From: Galbula dea
Taxonomy: Eukaryota > Chordata > Aves > Piciformes > Galbulidae
DNA: 64,000 nucleotides
Assembly: GCA_013399015.1 (NCBI GenBank)
Contig: VWZX01007020.1
Location: 2,046,001 to 2,110,000 of the forward strand
Direction: 5' to 3'
Positions 34,701 to 47,600 of the stretch are shown here, in pieces. Within the stretch, counting starts at the first letter, position 1. Each line of letters opens with the position of its first letter. The notes beneath the pieces were generated by a model. That model was not told where the DNA came from and searched no databases. It saw nothing but the letters and a program-made list of their open reading frames with translations. A program made the position numbers and the translations under genes.

Positions 34701-37700
34701 AGCTTGGGAGCTTTGCTGTGTGATACCCTCTGGGTTCCTTCCTGGGGCAGAGCAGCCTCAGAACAGCACACTGTGCAGAGTCATGAAAATTATGTGAACC
34801 AATTGTTTCTTGTGTCATTACTTGGTAGAGTGATTTGTGATGACTTACCAGGACATAGTGAGGCATCAGCACTTCTTTTACTGAACTGTATGTGCTTGGC
34901 AGTAACACAATTTTCTGAGTTTCTTCCTCCTAATGATTGCTTTTTATATTACTTACAGAGACTTTGCACACTTTTCTCATTACACCCTCTAATATATTCT
35001 TACTGGTGATGTTTTTGCCTTTTTCTCATACATGCAGTGGCAAGGTGACAGGCAAGCCAGTGGAGATTTTGAGTAGGTTTTGAACTTAAAAGAGGGCAAA
35101 GTGCATTTCTTATGGAGTCTGCAGACATTGCACCACCTCTCACAAAAGCAGCCTGGATGCTGTGGGAGAAGGTGACTTTTTGTGGAAACCCTTTATTCTG
35201 ACCAGCAGGAATAAGACTCACGTTTCTACTGACAGGATGGAAAAATAACTGTGGATGCAAATATATAGCAGTACCAGTGAGAAAGTTGATGTTTCTAATT
35301 TTATGTGAACCACAATTTCCCTTGTGCTTCCTTCTGTGTAAAATCCTTAATCATCATAAGTGAATGAGGCACGGTTAGGACAAAAGCTAGAACTGCTTTC
35401 CCGTGCAATACTTTCCAAAATACATTAGATAACAAGTGGAAAATAATGGAGCTGAGAAATGTCACAAAATTCATAGAACTCCTTTCACTTTTAAAAATTG
35501 ATTTCTAAAACGTTATTCATTTAAAACAGAAGCCAGTGAAGCATTTGGCAGTGGTTTCTTTATCTAGCTCTCTGAATTCATAACACAGACAAAAGACTAT
35601 CCAAGTTTAGCAAGTTTCATTTATTTTAAACTAAACTGGCCTACAACTGTTTTTCAGTGAAATTTCATCTTAGTAAAATTTTATTTTACTATGAACAAGG
35701 ACAGTGAGTGCATGGAAGGAAAGGGAAAAGATCAGAATTAAATACCTTTTGTTTCTTAATCCCTTGCTAATTGCAAGAAGCAGATCTCTTAATTCAGCAG
35801 TAGATATTATTTAAAGAAGAACAATTTGATCATTACAGTAATATTGAAATATACACTAAAATATGAACAAAATTTGTTTCAAAGACTTTTGTTTTGGTTA
35901 TTCCAAGCACATTTGTTGATGGAATGTAATTTCCCATCACAACTCAAGATGGCAATTCCATAGTATCTACACAGTAAATTTTTGCACAGTGGTCAGAGAA
36001 AATTTGCAATCTTTTATAACTTTTTTTTCCCTCACATCTGAATCCTGACTTTTTACAGTCCTTGCACGTAGGAAATCCAGAAGATTCTCCTAAACCACTT
36101 GCAGAGTCTCCTTTCTTGTGCTTTTGTGTTGCTGGGTTTTTTTGAGTTTTGTGTTGCTGCTATGCTTTAGACCTCTGCTGTCACATTTTTTGATTGTAAA
36201 AACTGGCTGCTTTGGGGCAGAAAGAATATTACTTTAAGGTGGTAAATTACCAAGCTACAGCTGTCAGGGAAATGGTGTCACCTGTTCTTTTCATTGCATT
36301 AGTCCTTTCTATTCACAGAAAGAGGATTGGATAGGACATTGAGGAATGGAGGAAATCTTCAGATGAAGAGTATTCTCCTTCAAAGTAGGAGAATTTCTGT
36401 TAGTTTCCTGGGAAACAAGTCATATCTCTTGCAGACTTTTTTAATGTCATGTTCTGATGCAGAGTCTCATGGCTAGTTAACAGTAAATCCAATATGAGCT
36501 ATCCTCTGGTTTTAAGCCTCTAAGTTTGTGGGTCACAGATGCCAGTATTTTGTAAAGAAACACAGCAGGTTCCTTCTGGGTATTCTGTAATACCTCCCAA
36601 ATGTCAAAGCTGGAGGTCTCTGAACAAGTAAGACTGGCTGAGGGCGGTGTGCTGTCACTTCCACCTCTCCCAGATGTAAATCTTTCTTCTTATTCCAAAG
36701 CACTTGTCTGTTTTCATCATGTTCCTATTATATTACTGAACTATTAACACAGTTTCTGCTTTTAAAAGAACTTTTGCAAGAAAGAAATACTTTTAAAGCA
36801 CTACTTGTGTTTGCAGAACTTATTTTTCTAGTTAGATTCAGAAATATATTAATGACCATATATGGCATCACAATTTGGCACAAAGGTTTTACAAGGTAAC
36901 TTCTGTATCAAGTTACAAGTCAAAAGTAACCACAAGGTAACTTTTGACACTAAGAGTCAGCTCACACCAGCCACATGCATTATGTTCATATTTCCCCTAA
37001 TATGCAGAGTAGGATCCACTTGGCTTTGAGAGTGTACAAAAAATGATGCATGGATGGTAATTGTGGACAGACTCTTTACATGTGTGCAAATATCCATTTA
37101 TAGACTTGCTATAGTTAGCTGAATGCTACCTATTACAGATAAATGCAAAAGAATATTATTAAATATTAGTACAGACTAATCATAGGTAACTGATAGCATT
37201 GTGACAAGTTGTGGGGAGGCTGGGGAGAAAGTTTAATGTGTGCACTTGGAGTTCCAACTTCAGTAATGCCATGCAGTCACAGTGGTAACATATTTTGGCA
37301 ATCCCCAAAACTTTCTTTGGGATGTGGGAAGGAGAAATTCATATTTCTTAAACTGTTTTTTCATCTAGTGAATTTGGTTACTAGTCCACTGAATAGCATG
37401 ACAGAATAAAAAAAGAAAAATATAGGAGCCTAGAAAACTGTGTTTATTAAGTATGATTGATTCTTCAGAAGCTGGGGGTTGAGTAGAAATTTATGGCTAA
37501 ATTCCTTGTTGTTCATCAAGTGCACTTAATGTAATTAATGTCCTTTGTTGAAGTATGGTTTCAGTTTGAGCTGGCGAATTCCTTTCTTTTGTACCATCCT
37601 AGGTGACAACTGGATAAAACCTGCAGTGGCAGTTTGTTTATGAATCAAACCATATAAGGTAGATGAAGAGAGTCAGCCCTTAAGAACATCTGCCCAGGGT

Positions 37701-40700
37701 CTAAAAAAACCTCTAACTGCAGTTTGAGAGTTTCAGAGAACTGGCTTTGTTCTAGTTTCCTGCCTGACTATAGGACTGCAGAGCTTCTCTTTTAATGTCC
37801 CCAGCTGCATAGAGTGCCTTCCTTTTGGATACTATCTCCAAAGCAAGATGCTTAGCAATTTGTGTCAGTCCAAAGGATATGTATGTTTGTTCATGAGCAA
37901 TTCTGCAACAATATTGCATATAATATTGCACAATGAAGGGAGTCCTTACTTTGCTGCCTTTTAGCAAACCTGGGTAGGGTTTCTTATTGCTATGCTCGGG
38001 CAGTAGGCACCAAGGTACTTAAAGGTGCCTTTAAGAGCATACAAAGGCTGCAGGTTAGAGGGTAAAAATCTTCACCCACTGAATGTTTGCTTGCTACATT
38101 TCCATACTCACAGTACTTCCATACTTACAGTTCTTACTCCCTATATTCCAAATGTTCTCTCACAGTTCACTTGTCCTTTTTAAACATTTATGGCCTCACG
38201 TCTTCAAGACTTTGTTATTCCTAGATGTACACCACTTTTTCTTTTATGTTGTAAAATAACTGCCCTTTTAGTCCTCTAATTTGTGCTCAAAATAGCGAGA
38301 AAGATAACTGTCGTCTTGCTCTTTTCACCTCTGCTTAATGTCGACATAGCTGCTTTGTAATCACCCCTTTCTTTCTTTTTTTTAACTCTTATATGGCTTT
38401 AGGCTAGAACCTGCCATTACACTTTGTTTATATGAACAGGGTTTTCTCTCCATTCTAAAATTAATACTGTTTTAGGTAAATGTTGTCTTCATGTTTTATG
38501 CTGCAGCAGGAATATCAATAATAAGTTAGCTGTTTATGGTTCAGTTACTCTGGGAGCAATCTGTGTCCATCTGTGTTGTTTCTGAACTGTGCTGAGATGT
38601 TGGTCTGCCATTCTTTGCTTCTCCCTGAGTGTGGCACCCGTCTCATTTCTGAGAACACTCGCATTTGATCTCTACTTGCATGTACAGCTAATGAACTGTT
38701 GAAACCTGTTTTGCAGGATCTCCATTTAATTCTACTTATATCACTAGGTCCAATATAGATTATGATGACCATGGCTTCCTTCCAGACCTTCTCAGTAACT
38801 TGTCTTCTTTTAATATGATGTGCTTTTTTTTTTCTCCCATTGGCATCTGTTAGGCAACAAATCTTCTATGTGTCATGACAGCACACTTGGTTTATCAACA
38901 TTTCCTGGTATTAAATTCCTGAGAGCTAACTCTTTCTGTATTCTCTTATTTTTCTTGCTTCAAACATAGGTCTGTGTTCCACAGGAGCCTGTAAAAGGAT
39001 AATTTTATACCTTTCATGTGGCATGATTTTTTTTAACTTTTAGCACATCACAGAATTACAGAATTTTTGAGATGTCTGAGTAGAACAAAAAGCTGATATA
39101 ATTAAATGTGACACATTTCAATAGTGCTGACTTTTTCTAATTCATGGTTTTTCCTCTGATTCAAAATATAGTTTTCCTGATAGTTATGTCACGTACATCT
39201 TTAGTTAATTTTTTATCTTCTAACATGTTTCACAGTGGGGGGGAATATATTGCAAGATCAGAGTTTTAAGACCAGCTCCAACAAAATTAATTGCAAACTG
39301 CTGTTGATTTCAAGAGAAGGAGGCAAGTTCCTCACTTTGCTGAGGAATTTAATGTTAGCACAAGTTCACGCTGATTTAGTTTTTTATCAAGGAAGCACCA
39401 ATTCTAATCTACGATTTGCACTGAAAACCCACTTCTACTTTTTCCATATATATGAAATTAGACTGCTGGAAAAATACGTTAATTGTAAGCACAGCAGCTC
39501 ACTTACTAAACTAACTCTTTGTTCTCTAATCAAAATAGTAATTTTAAAAATTCTTCTCCAGACACTTTGTCAGAGTAATATGTCTTTAAATGCAAGCCTC
39601 TCTAGTGGGGATGGTATGTAATTTATTATATGTAATATAACATGAATGTGTGCCTTTTTGACTATAAAAGTGGTATGGAATGTTTCTTTATACAGGCTTT
39701 AGAAACATAATGACTGTTAGACTAGAACCAAAACCAAGAGATAGTCTCTTTCTGTTCTGGATCTTACAATGTTGTAGAATTAAAAGAAAGCTAACAAAGA
39801 ATAATTTTGTGATTTTTAAAAAAAAAATAAAAAAATTGTGGGGTTTAAGGAATACAATTCATAGCTAAGTACAGTGAGAGCAAAACTGGAAATGTCAAAC
39901 TGACTCACTTTTTAATATTTCTGACTGCAGTTGATTAGCTGTGCTTTATAGAGGGGGTGCACTTGTGCACCATGTCCTTTTTCACTCAGAGTCAGTTCTG
40001 GTTGGTAGTCAGCTGCTAGTTAGTTTTTAATCTTCGAAAATTTTAGTGGATTTTTTTTTGTCTGAAGAGCTGCAATTTTTTTTTTTTTTGGAAAGGAATT
40101 TTCCAAACAGTAAGTGTTCGTTTTGTCAGTTCAGAAGTCATATTGATGATGATATCAGTGGATATCAGTAGGACTAAAGCTTCTCAATCCTTAATGCTCT
40201 GGGAGGCTGAGTTACATTTTTTCCTAAATGCAGTTTTATTCACTGATGCTGCAGATTTTTAGTCCACAGAATCTGCTCTTATGTTGTGTGATGTAAGGTG
40301 CTTTGCCTTCTTAAATCTGTGGGTTTTTTCTATTTAACTCACTCAAGAAGACCTTGCACTTTCGTATTCGTGTTATGATTAATGTAAACTAATACTTAAC
40401 AAGAATAGGTGTTACTACATTTGACAGATGTCTAGGAGTATGCTAGTTGCTGATAGGATTACTAAAACATCATATCATTATACCAGAATTTATTTTTTCT
40501 CCAATGGGGATATGAAGTGGTAAAGTTACTGTTCAGTGCTATTAAGTTATCCCTGGTATATTTTGGTAAAAACATATCCCTTCCTATATGCACTCTTAAA
40601 ATTTCTTTGGAGAGTGATCTTCTTGTGACTTTCTTCTTTTGCCAATTACCTGTGTATATGTGTCATCACAGAAGGCTTGAGTAATCAAGCTTAGCTGATC

Positions 40701-41770
40701 CCCAAAGTTACCCAGAGAGAAAGTTGTCACTGTGACTTACTGTTTGTGAATACAAGGATTTCTTGTTAATGTGTTCTGACAGAACTTCCATGCTCTGCAG
40801 TTCACCTGCTATAGATGTGAGGCCATTAAAATGTGGTGGCTGAGGCAGCATGTGCAAACACAAATTGGCAGGACTGGTGAGTTTGTAGTGCAGTTTTTGA
40901 AGAGACTTGGAGGAGGGGGAGAAATCAAATGATGTTTGCTTCCCTTATATTCCTTTGATAATAAAGCATTTCATAACGTTCTTGAGACCAAAGCTGACAG
41001 GAATATGTACACAAAGCACAGCATGGATTTCAAAATGAGTTCAATTTGGTTTTGTGTGCAAAGTGAGGTGCCTAAGACTCCTTTTCACTTGGCATTGTGA
41101 AAGGCTAAAAACCACCCATTGTGACATTGGAGAAGCCCTACAGAAAAGGCCCTTACTAAGGGCAGTAATCAGGTCAACAGCAGCTTGCTACTAGACCATT
41201 TTACTGTAACAATATGTGAGGTTAGACTCATACTGTTTAATCTCATGGAAAACTATAGGAAACCTTGGGTTCCCATGGAGGAGTGCTCTCCAACACCCCC
41301 TGTGAACAGTGGCACGAACCCCTGAACAAACTTACTTTTATGCAGGATAAAAGGGATTGATACTGCAGCATGAGGAGACTAACTAATGAGGGGATGGTAG
41401 GATTCAGATGGGGCTAGGTCAGTGCTTTTTCATGGTTTGGTGGCACAATCAGGCATGAAATTTGATTTTTATAGGATGGGGTTAACTTGCAGAAGTAAAT
41501 ACAATTGTAGAAAATTATTAGAATGAGTAAATGAACAACTGTGGGGAAGACTATGGAATAGGGGAGGGAACTGTTTGTCTTGGATGTCAAAGTAACTGAA
41601 AACCTGACAGAACATAGTGTTTTTTGCTTTCTGACCATTTTGAAGTCATCAAGAAAATTACCATAAGTTTTCATAGAATTTATATTTCATATTTAATTGA
41701 ATGCTGGTGCATGTATTTCCTACTTAGATGGTGGGGTCCTTCTGCTAGACCCTGACAGTTTGATGTAAAT
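31749..41770. other. Long repeat-poor intron stretch downstream of the exon
   Basis: About 10 kb has no CR1, LTR or coding exon that I can support. It has A- and T-runs (for example 38385-38395, 39818-39836 and 40078-40090) and chance open frames of up to 138 codons (34593-35009 +) that lack domains. The absence of recent repeats contrasts with both flanks. It may hold conserved regulatory sequence, but none can be identified without an alignment. Confidence 0.55.
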
Positions 41771-41854
41771 TAGGGAATCCTGCTGTGGCAGAGGGGTTGG
41801 ACTAGATGCTCTTTCGAGGTCCCTTCCAACCCCTAACATTTTGTGATTCTGTGA
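41771..41854 (+). mobile_element. CR1 3' tail (+), left arm of an inverted pair
   Basis: This 84-base 5'-truncated CR1 of the recent subfamily runs TAGGGAATCCTGCTGTGGCA, GAGGGGTTGGACTAGATGC, GAGGTCCCTTCCAACC, CTAACATTTTGTGATTCTGTGA in pieces. It lies 559 bases before an inverted copy at 42413. Confidence 0.92.
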
Positions 41855-42412
41855 AATTGGAATGTTCTTGCATTGCAAGCTGATGAAGTGAAAGACATGC
41901 AAAAAAGCAATACTCTCCCCAGCCTTACAACTTTCTCATTTCTTCCTCCTTCTTCAAAGAACCCAAGGAAAAGAATCCATAGTCTTCATCTGAGGAAAGC
42001 TTAAGTGAAATGCTTCACTGAAAACTGCTTGATTTTGAGCAGGGAAAAGACAAAGTTAAACTGTGGCTATTCCCAGCTATTTAAATCTACATGGTACTTT
42101 GAATTTTCTGCTGTGTTTTGAATACAGAGTTTAAAAAGAATGTTTGCATGCTACACAACTGAAAAAAATAAAGTTCTTAGTAACTGGAACTAGTTTTTTT
42201 TTTTTTAAAAAGTCCACTGCTGTATGCTGCTTTTTACCCTGTGTAAGATAAAATGCAAAAAACCCTTTCTGCCTGGCTCAATTTGAGAAGGGTTTATCCC
42301 AATTTAGAGAACACGTTGTTTGAACACCAAAGTATTGAGCAAGGAATCACACATTTTCTCTGAGGAATTGAGGTTTCCTTGCATATAAAGTTGGGTGAAC
42401 TTCTGAACCTTC
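41855..42412. other. Spacer between inverted CR1 copies
   Basis: Unique AT-rich sequence with a T/A run at 42194-42211. No gene is seen. Confidence 0.6.
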
Positions 42413-42570
42413 ACACAGAATCACAGAATGTTAGGAGTTGGAAGGGACCTCGAAAGATCATCTAGTCCAACCCCCCTGCAGCAGCAGGATTCCCTAGACC
42501 AGGTCACACAGAAGCACATCCAGACAGGTTTTGAATACCTCCAGAGAAGGAGACTCCGCAACCTCTCTGG
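42413..42570 (-). mobile_element. CR1 3' end (-), right arm of an inverted pair
   Basis: A 158-base inverted CR1 of the recent subfamily starts ACACAGAATCACAGAATGTT and continues through TCCAACCCCCCTGCAGCAGC, GGTCACACAGAAGCACATCC and GAGACTCCGCAACCTCTCTGG. Its first 85 bases are complementary to 41771-41854 with few mismatches. Confidence 0.94.
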
Positions 42571-44469
42571 ACTCTGTAGTCATCTAGAAGAAAACTCTTT
42601 TGGGATGTAAAAAGATCTAAAGCATGTTTGTCATGTTGCAGTTTCATAAGTTGTTCTTTTATCTCTAGTTTAATTAGATCCTGATATCTGTGGAATTATT
42701 TAATATAGTATGGTAATATTATATCTGCTATGCTGGCAATCTTCAGGATGAAGATTATGTTACCCTTATCACTGTGTAAGGTAGAAGGAATGTGAAGGCT
42801 CTAGAGTAATACTATGAATAGCACAAAATATTGGTAGCATCAAATCTAAAACAAGGGTTTGTTAGAGGTCTTTTGGCCTAAATTCACTTTGGGAGTGTGG
42901 AAAGCGTTATATAGAGAAAAGGGGTGGGAGGGGAAGGTCAGAGGAAGGAAAACATTAATTTCATTTTGTGAAAGTTAAAGTAAGGCTTCACAGGGATGGA
43001 CTTTGTGTTCTCTCCCTCCTTCTGGCAGCCACATTTTCATTATGATTACAGAATTGTTCAGAAACTTATAGCTTCATTTTAGTTGTGGTTTGGGGTTTTT
43101 TGGGTGTTCCTTTTCTTTTTGTTTTTTCCCCATCTTTTTGAAGATCAAAATAGTTTTTATTGCTCAACAATTAACATACAAGACCTAATATTCCCATAGG
43201 TATGTTAGAGTCTAACACCCCTGGCTTTTCACAATTAGAAAAAAAAACCAAAACCAAACTGCTGGATATTTCATTTCTCTAAGATGCTCAGGGGCTTGAT
43301 CTGTGATTTCTTCAGTGCCTTTGGGAGGAGAGCTTAGATGTGTAAGAATGTCATTGTGTTTGTTTTTTACATGAATCACACTGATGGAATCCTTAAGGAT
43401 TTGCTATATCCAAAATATTTATGAGACTATTGCCTTCGGCTACAGTTTGAAAGAGAGCAATATAGGATAGGGACATGTGAAGGATAGGCAAACTGGTGAC
43501 TGGTCACAGAGAATGAAGTGGCCAAAGTGCCACTTAAAATTAAGGCATCTAACACACATTAATTTTGCTGATGAGAATAGTTGCATAATCTACTAGTAAT
43601 ATAGATTTGCTGATTTATATAAATAAGTATATCCATGCACTTGTGAATACCCATACAGAGGGCTTTTAATTAGTTGCTGAGATAACTTATAAATCTCTGC
43701 CCCTTTAAATTTGCTGATTGAAAAATGAAGAATTCCTGCCCTTTAACTGTTCAGCTTTCATAGAGGTTACAGTAAATCTCTTGATCTCCCAAGCATTTAT
43801 CCTTCTCTAGCTTTTTCACAGGCATTTATCCACAGGACATTCATTTGCAATCTGTATTTAAATCCAGCAATAACTATGTGGGCTTTGAGCTATCTGCTTT
43901 CACACAATCCTAATGGGCTCTACCACAGGAACCCTGATTCAAGGCCAGTCATATTTGTCTTCCATTTCAGCTTAAGCTGGGTCTATATTTATTCTTGGTG
44001 AAGAGAGCATTAAAGAAAGCAATTATTTGGGGGCAAGGGAAGGGCATGAAGAATCCACAGTACAGGATTTACTCTGCTTTTGTAGAGAACACCAGTGTAT
44101 CAGATTTTCAGGCTTATAACAATGTAGTTGAGCATATCTACAGATTGGGGTGCCAGGATTTGAAATGCATCCTGGATTTTTGTCAAATGGCCTTGGCACT
44201 TTTTTGTCTTGTTCCTTACGGAAACTGTAGACCAAGTTCAGTAGATGTAAATGGTTGTAACTTCACATTCTCCTGCAAATACAAAGTAACTCAACAGTAG
44301 CCTCTTTTCTCATTACTTAGTAGATGCTTTGCAGTTAATATGCTAAAGGACCCAGTTTTGCAAGAGAAATAATATTGTTAATATTAAAGTGTGAAAGAAA
44401 ACACATAAACACAGTGGTCTTTTAAGTAGTTAAAATGAAGCTGCCTCTTGACCCTCCATGTGAATACAA
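42571..44469. other. Unique AT-rich sequence, no gene seen
   Basis: No repeat or gene is recognised. The part at 43560-43960 is unusually rich in TAAT/ATTTA and homeodomain-like ATTA motifs, which could reflect a regulatory element or only AT richness. Presumed intron. Confidence 0.5.
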
Positions 44470-44653
44470 GAAAAAAAAAAATTCCCAGTTCAGGTGCCAG
44501 AGCACTGGAACAGACTGCCCAGAGAGGTTGTGGAGTCTCCTTCTCTGGAGAGATTCAAAACCTGTCTGGACGCGCTTCTGTGTGACCTGGTCTAGGGAAT
44601 CCTGTTCTGTCAGGGGAGTTGGACTAGGTTATCTTTCAAGGTCCCTTCCAACC
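44470..44653 (+). mobile_element. CR1 fragment lacking its terminal tail
   Basis: Sense CR1 of the recent subfamily reads GTGCCAGAGCACTGGAACAG, ACTGCCCAGAGAGGTTGTGG, AGTCTCCTTCTCTGGAGAGA, CTTCTGTGTGACCTGGTCTA and GGTCCCTTCCAACC. It stops before the ATTCTGTG tail, so the 3' end was lost after insertion, or the copy ended early. An A-run (44470-44480) lies at its 5' edge. Confidence 0.93.
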
Positions 44654-47600
44654 ATTCAATTAAGAATTCATTTGCTCCGATACTTGCAACAGCTGTCTAA
44701 TTGTAGAGGGGGAGATGAATTTCTGAAGTAAAAGATAACAGCTCGAAAAGGCTGTCTTGGCTAGCTTTGGCTTCAGGTAGCTAAAATGCTAAGCCCCTTT
44801 GATGACCCATATGATAATAGTTTCTGGACAGCATTACTCCTGATTACAAAAGAATCTAGTAACCTTCCTTGACAGATACTGCCATCTTCTCATGTCAGCA
44901 GTGATCTCCACCAGCAGTTCTGAGTAGGTGGCATCATGGTAGTTCCACACTTTTTTGCACCATTCTGCCCTTTGTGGTTTTATTTGGAGTGTGTTTTTGT
45001 GAATATGAGATTATTATTTGCCTTATCAAATGTCAAGGGTGACATAAGACTAAGACTACTGCAGTTGGAAAACTTTTGTTCACTAGCGGTGACTTTTGTG
45101 TGACAGCTGCTTTAAGGATTGTGGAAATTAATGCATAGACACATATGAGAATTTCTTTGCAGTAATGTAGTAATTCTAGCAGTATTCATTCATGTTTTAT
45201 AGTTTATAGTTTATTGTTCCTGCTATAAGCCTATGACCTCTTGTTCATATTTTTCTATCATTGTTGTAAGAAAAGGCTTTTCTGAAATGTAGACTACATT
45301 TATGTTTTTGTTATGCTGTGGTATCACTTAATACATTTGGGATCTATCTTCTCAAAAGTATGCATTAAAAACCCTACTTTTTTTGTGTGTAGCTAACAGA
45401 ATTGTGAATTCCCAGAGGCAACACTTTGCTTAAAAACAAAACAAAAGAAATCCACCACGGCATCCCCCAACCCAACAAAAGCTTCTTATCTGGGGAATTT
45501 AAACTAGTTATCTGCAAACATTACCAGAATATTTCTTCACCTACCACAGCAGCCCATATTAGATACTTTACAGAAAAGGGAGCAGGCTAAATAATTGAAC
45601 TTGGATTCTGACTTTGAAAGCTGAGAGGAACTCCATGCTGAACTGGCTTGCCTAGTTCGTTTTTCAGAACATTCCCAATATTAAGAACATGTGAAGACTA
45701 GGTCATGGTTTAGGAGAAGTCAGCTGATACTTTCCATGAAACGCTTGAAAGCTTTTGCTAGAGTATTGCTTGCTCTGTGCGAATGAAGCAGTTTTCAAAG
45801 TTATTCTTTATTACACAGCATAACTCATTTACCTTGAGTGTTTTCAGTAGGAGATGGAGATGTTGATTTGGGGGGAATGTGCTTTTGTGTGAAATTCAAT
45901 TTTGAAGTAACATCGAGGAGTCATTAAGGGAATCTTAAATCCAGACAGTTGTGCAAATTGTTTGCAATCTTCTGATGAATCTACAGGATATAATTTTTGT
46001 GACCTAAAATCAAAGTCTGTTACTCAACTAAGTTTCACATATAGTAAGTGCAGATTGACCAGAATTTGACATAAAAATCACCATTCTCTTAAGCTTCATC
46101 TCTATATTTAATTAAGTGCAAGTGCAAGACAGAGTAAGTTTTTAGTTAAGTGCAAGACCCTATCCCCACAGAACGAACCTGCATATGTCTTATATTTGAT
46201 GTCTGATATGGTTTCCTGTCTGTCTGTGGGAAATGTTTTCCTTAGGAATTACTGTCTTATGGAGAACCTGAGCTCCAGGTTACAGTCTGCTACAGGTTAC
46301 AGTGTGTTGTCCGATGTTAGAGATCTGATCTCTCTGTTAAGTGCCACTTCTGAGTAAATATTTTAAATAGCAGATTCTTAAGGAGCAGAATTCATACCTA
46401 CTTGGAATAACATATTCTTTACTCTTTCCTTTTCATAATTTTGTAGCTGTTCCTCCATGATCTGGAATCTTTCAAATATGGTAGAAATCCTCTTGCAATT
46501 TATTGAGTTTCTTTAATTATTTTGAAGAGCAAATTAAGGTTCTTCAGATCAAATGAATGACAGATAGCTTTAGTTTGTATATGTATGGAAATTAACCTAT
46601 AATTCCTTAAATTTCATTTTTTAAAGGCATTAGACCTTACACAAATGTTTTGGCTGTGTTTGGTCACTTTAAGAATGTTGCTTGTTTTTCTCGTTCTGTA
46701 GATTTCATTCTCATAGATCTGAAAGATTCTACTTAATAGATTTTTCTTCTCTAGATAAGAAACTGTGCGTGCAAATGGATATGTTGCTTGTCCACCATTT
46801 TGATAAATACAATCTGTTTGGGTTTGTTAGTCCTTTTAATGCTTAGAGCAGTGGAATTTTAAAAAGACAAATTTATTTATTTCTCCAAAGTAATTGTATC
46901 TATATAACTTGTTGCTGGAAGAGTTATTGTAGTGTTTCCCAGCAAAGATCACAGACTGGATGTGCTGTGTTGTATTCTTTGTATGTTACATACTCACATA
47001 CTCCTGAGTATGATGTGAAGGAGACTGTGGAACAGCTGCGACTTGGCTTGAAGACACTCTTGGAAGAGGGTAGAATAGCTTGAGAAAGTTGTGATGATAA
47101 TTTGATATTGAAATATAAGGGGAATATTTGGCTATGGATCACCACCCCAGATCAGTTTTCAAATGCTGCCTTCACCTGAAACTCTGGCTTCAGGAATGAC
47201 TGTGGATGTCAAGTTGAACTCTTATGGTAATGAATCATATCATCAGTCATCTGCTTTTATGAAATCCTCCCTTCTCGTGGCTTTTTAACTAACCGTTAGT
47301 CTCGGATGAAATGATCCCACAGGTTTGGCAGTCGCTTTTTCTCCTGTTAGGTTTTTAGTATCCATGAGAGGGCACTGTAGCATGTTTTACATATGTGGAG
47401 AAAAGGTGCATGGAGAGGCTAAGAGAAGCAGCCTGTCGTTAAAAGACAGAGCTGAAGATAGATCTGCTAAGTATCTTATGCTCTTAAATGCCAAAACCAA
47501 GGCAACGTACTTTTATTTCTTTGGAAATATGAACAAGTGTAAGTATGCAGAGACTTCACAGTACTTTAATACTAATACAAACTATGCAACAACTAATGAA

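Noticed and set aside
38006..38030. GGCACC...GGTGCC inverted repeat
   Set aside because: A six-base stem with no flanking structure is expected by chance; may be a scrap of an old repeat but cannot be supported.
39047..39085. ATCACAGAATTACAGAATTTTTGAG resembling an inverted CR1 tail
   Set aside because: No GGAAGGGACC or TCCAACCC block follows, and short A/T-rich similarity can be chance.
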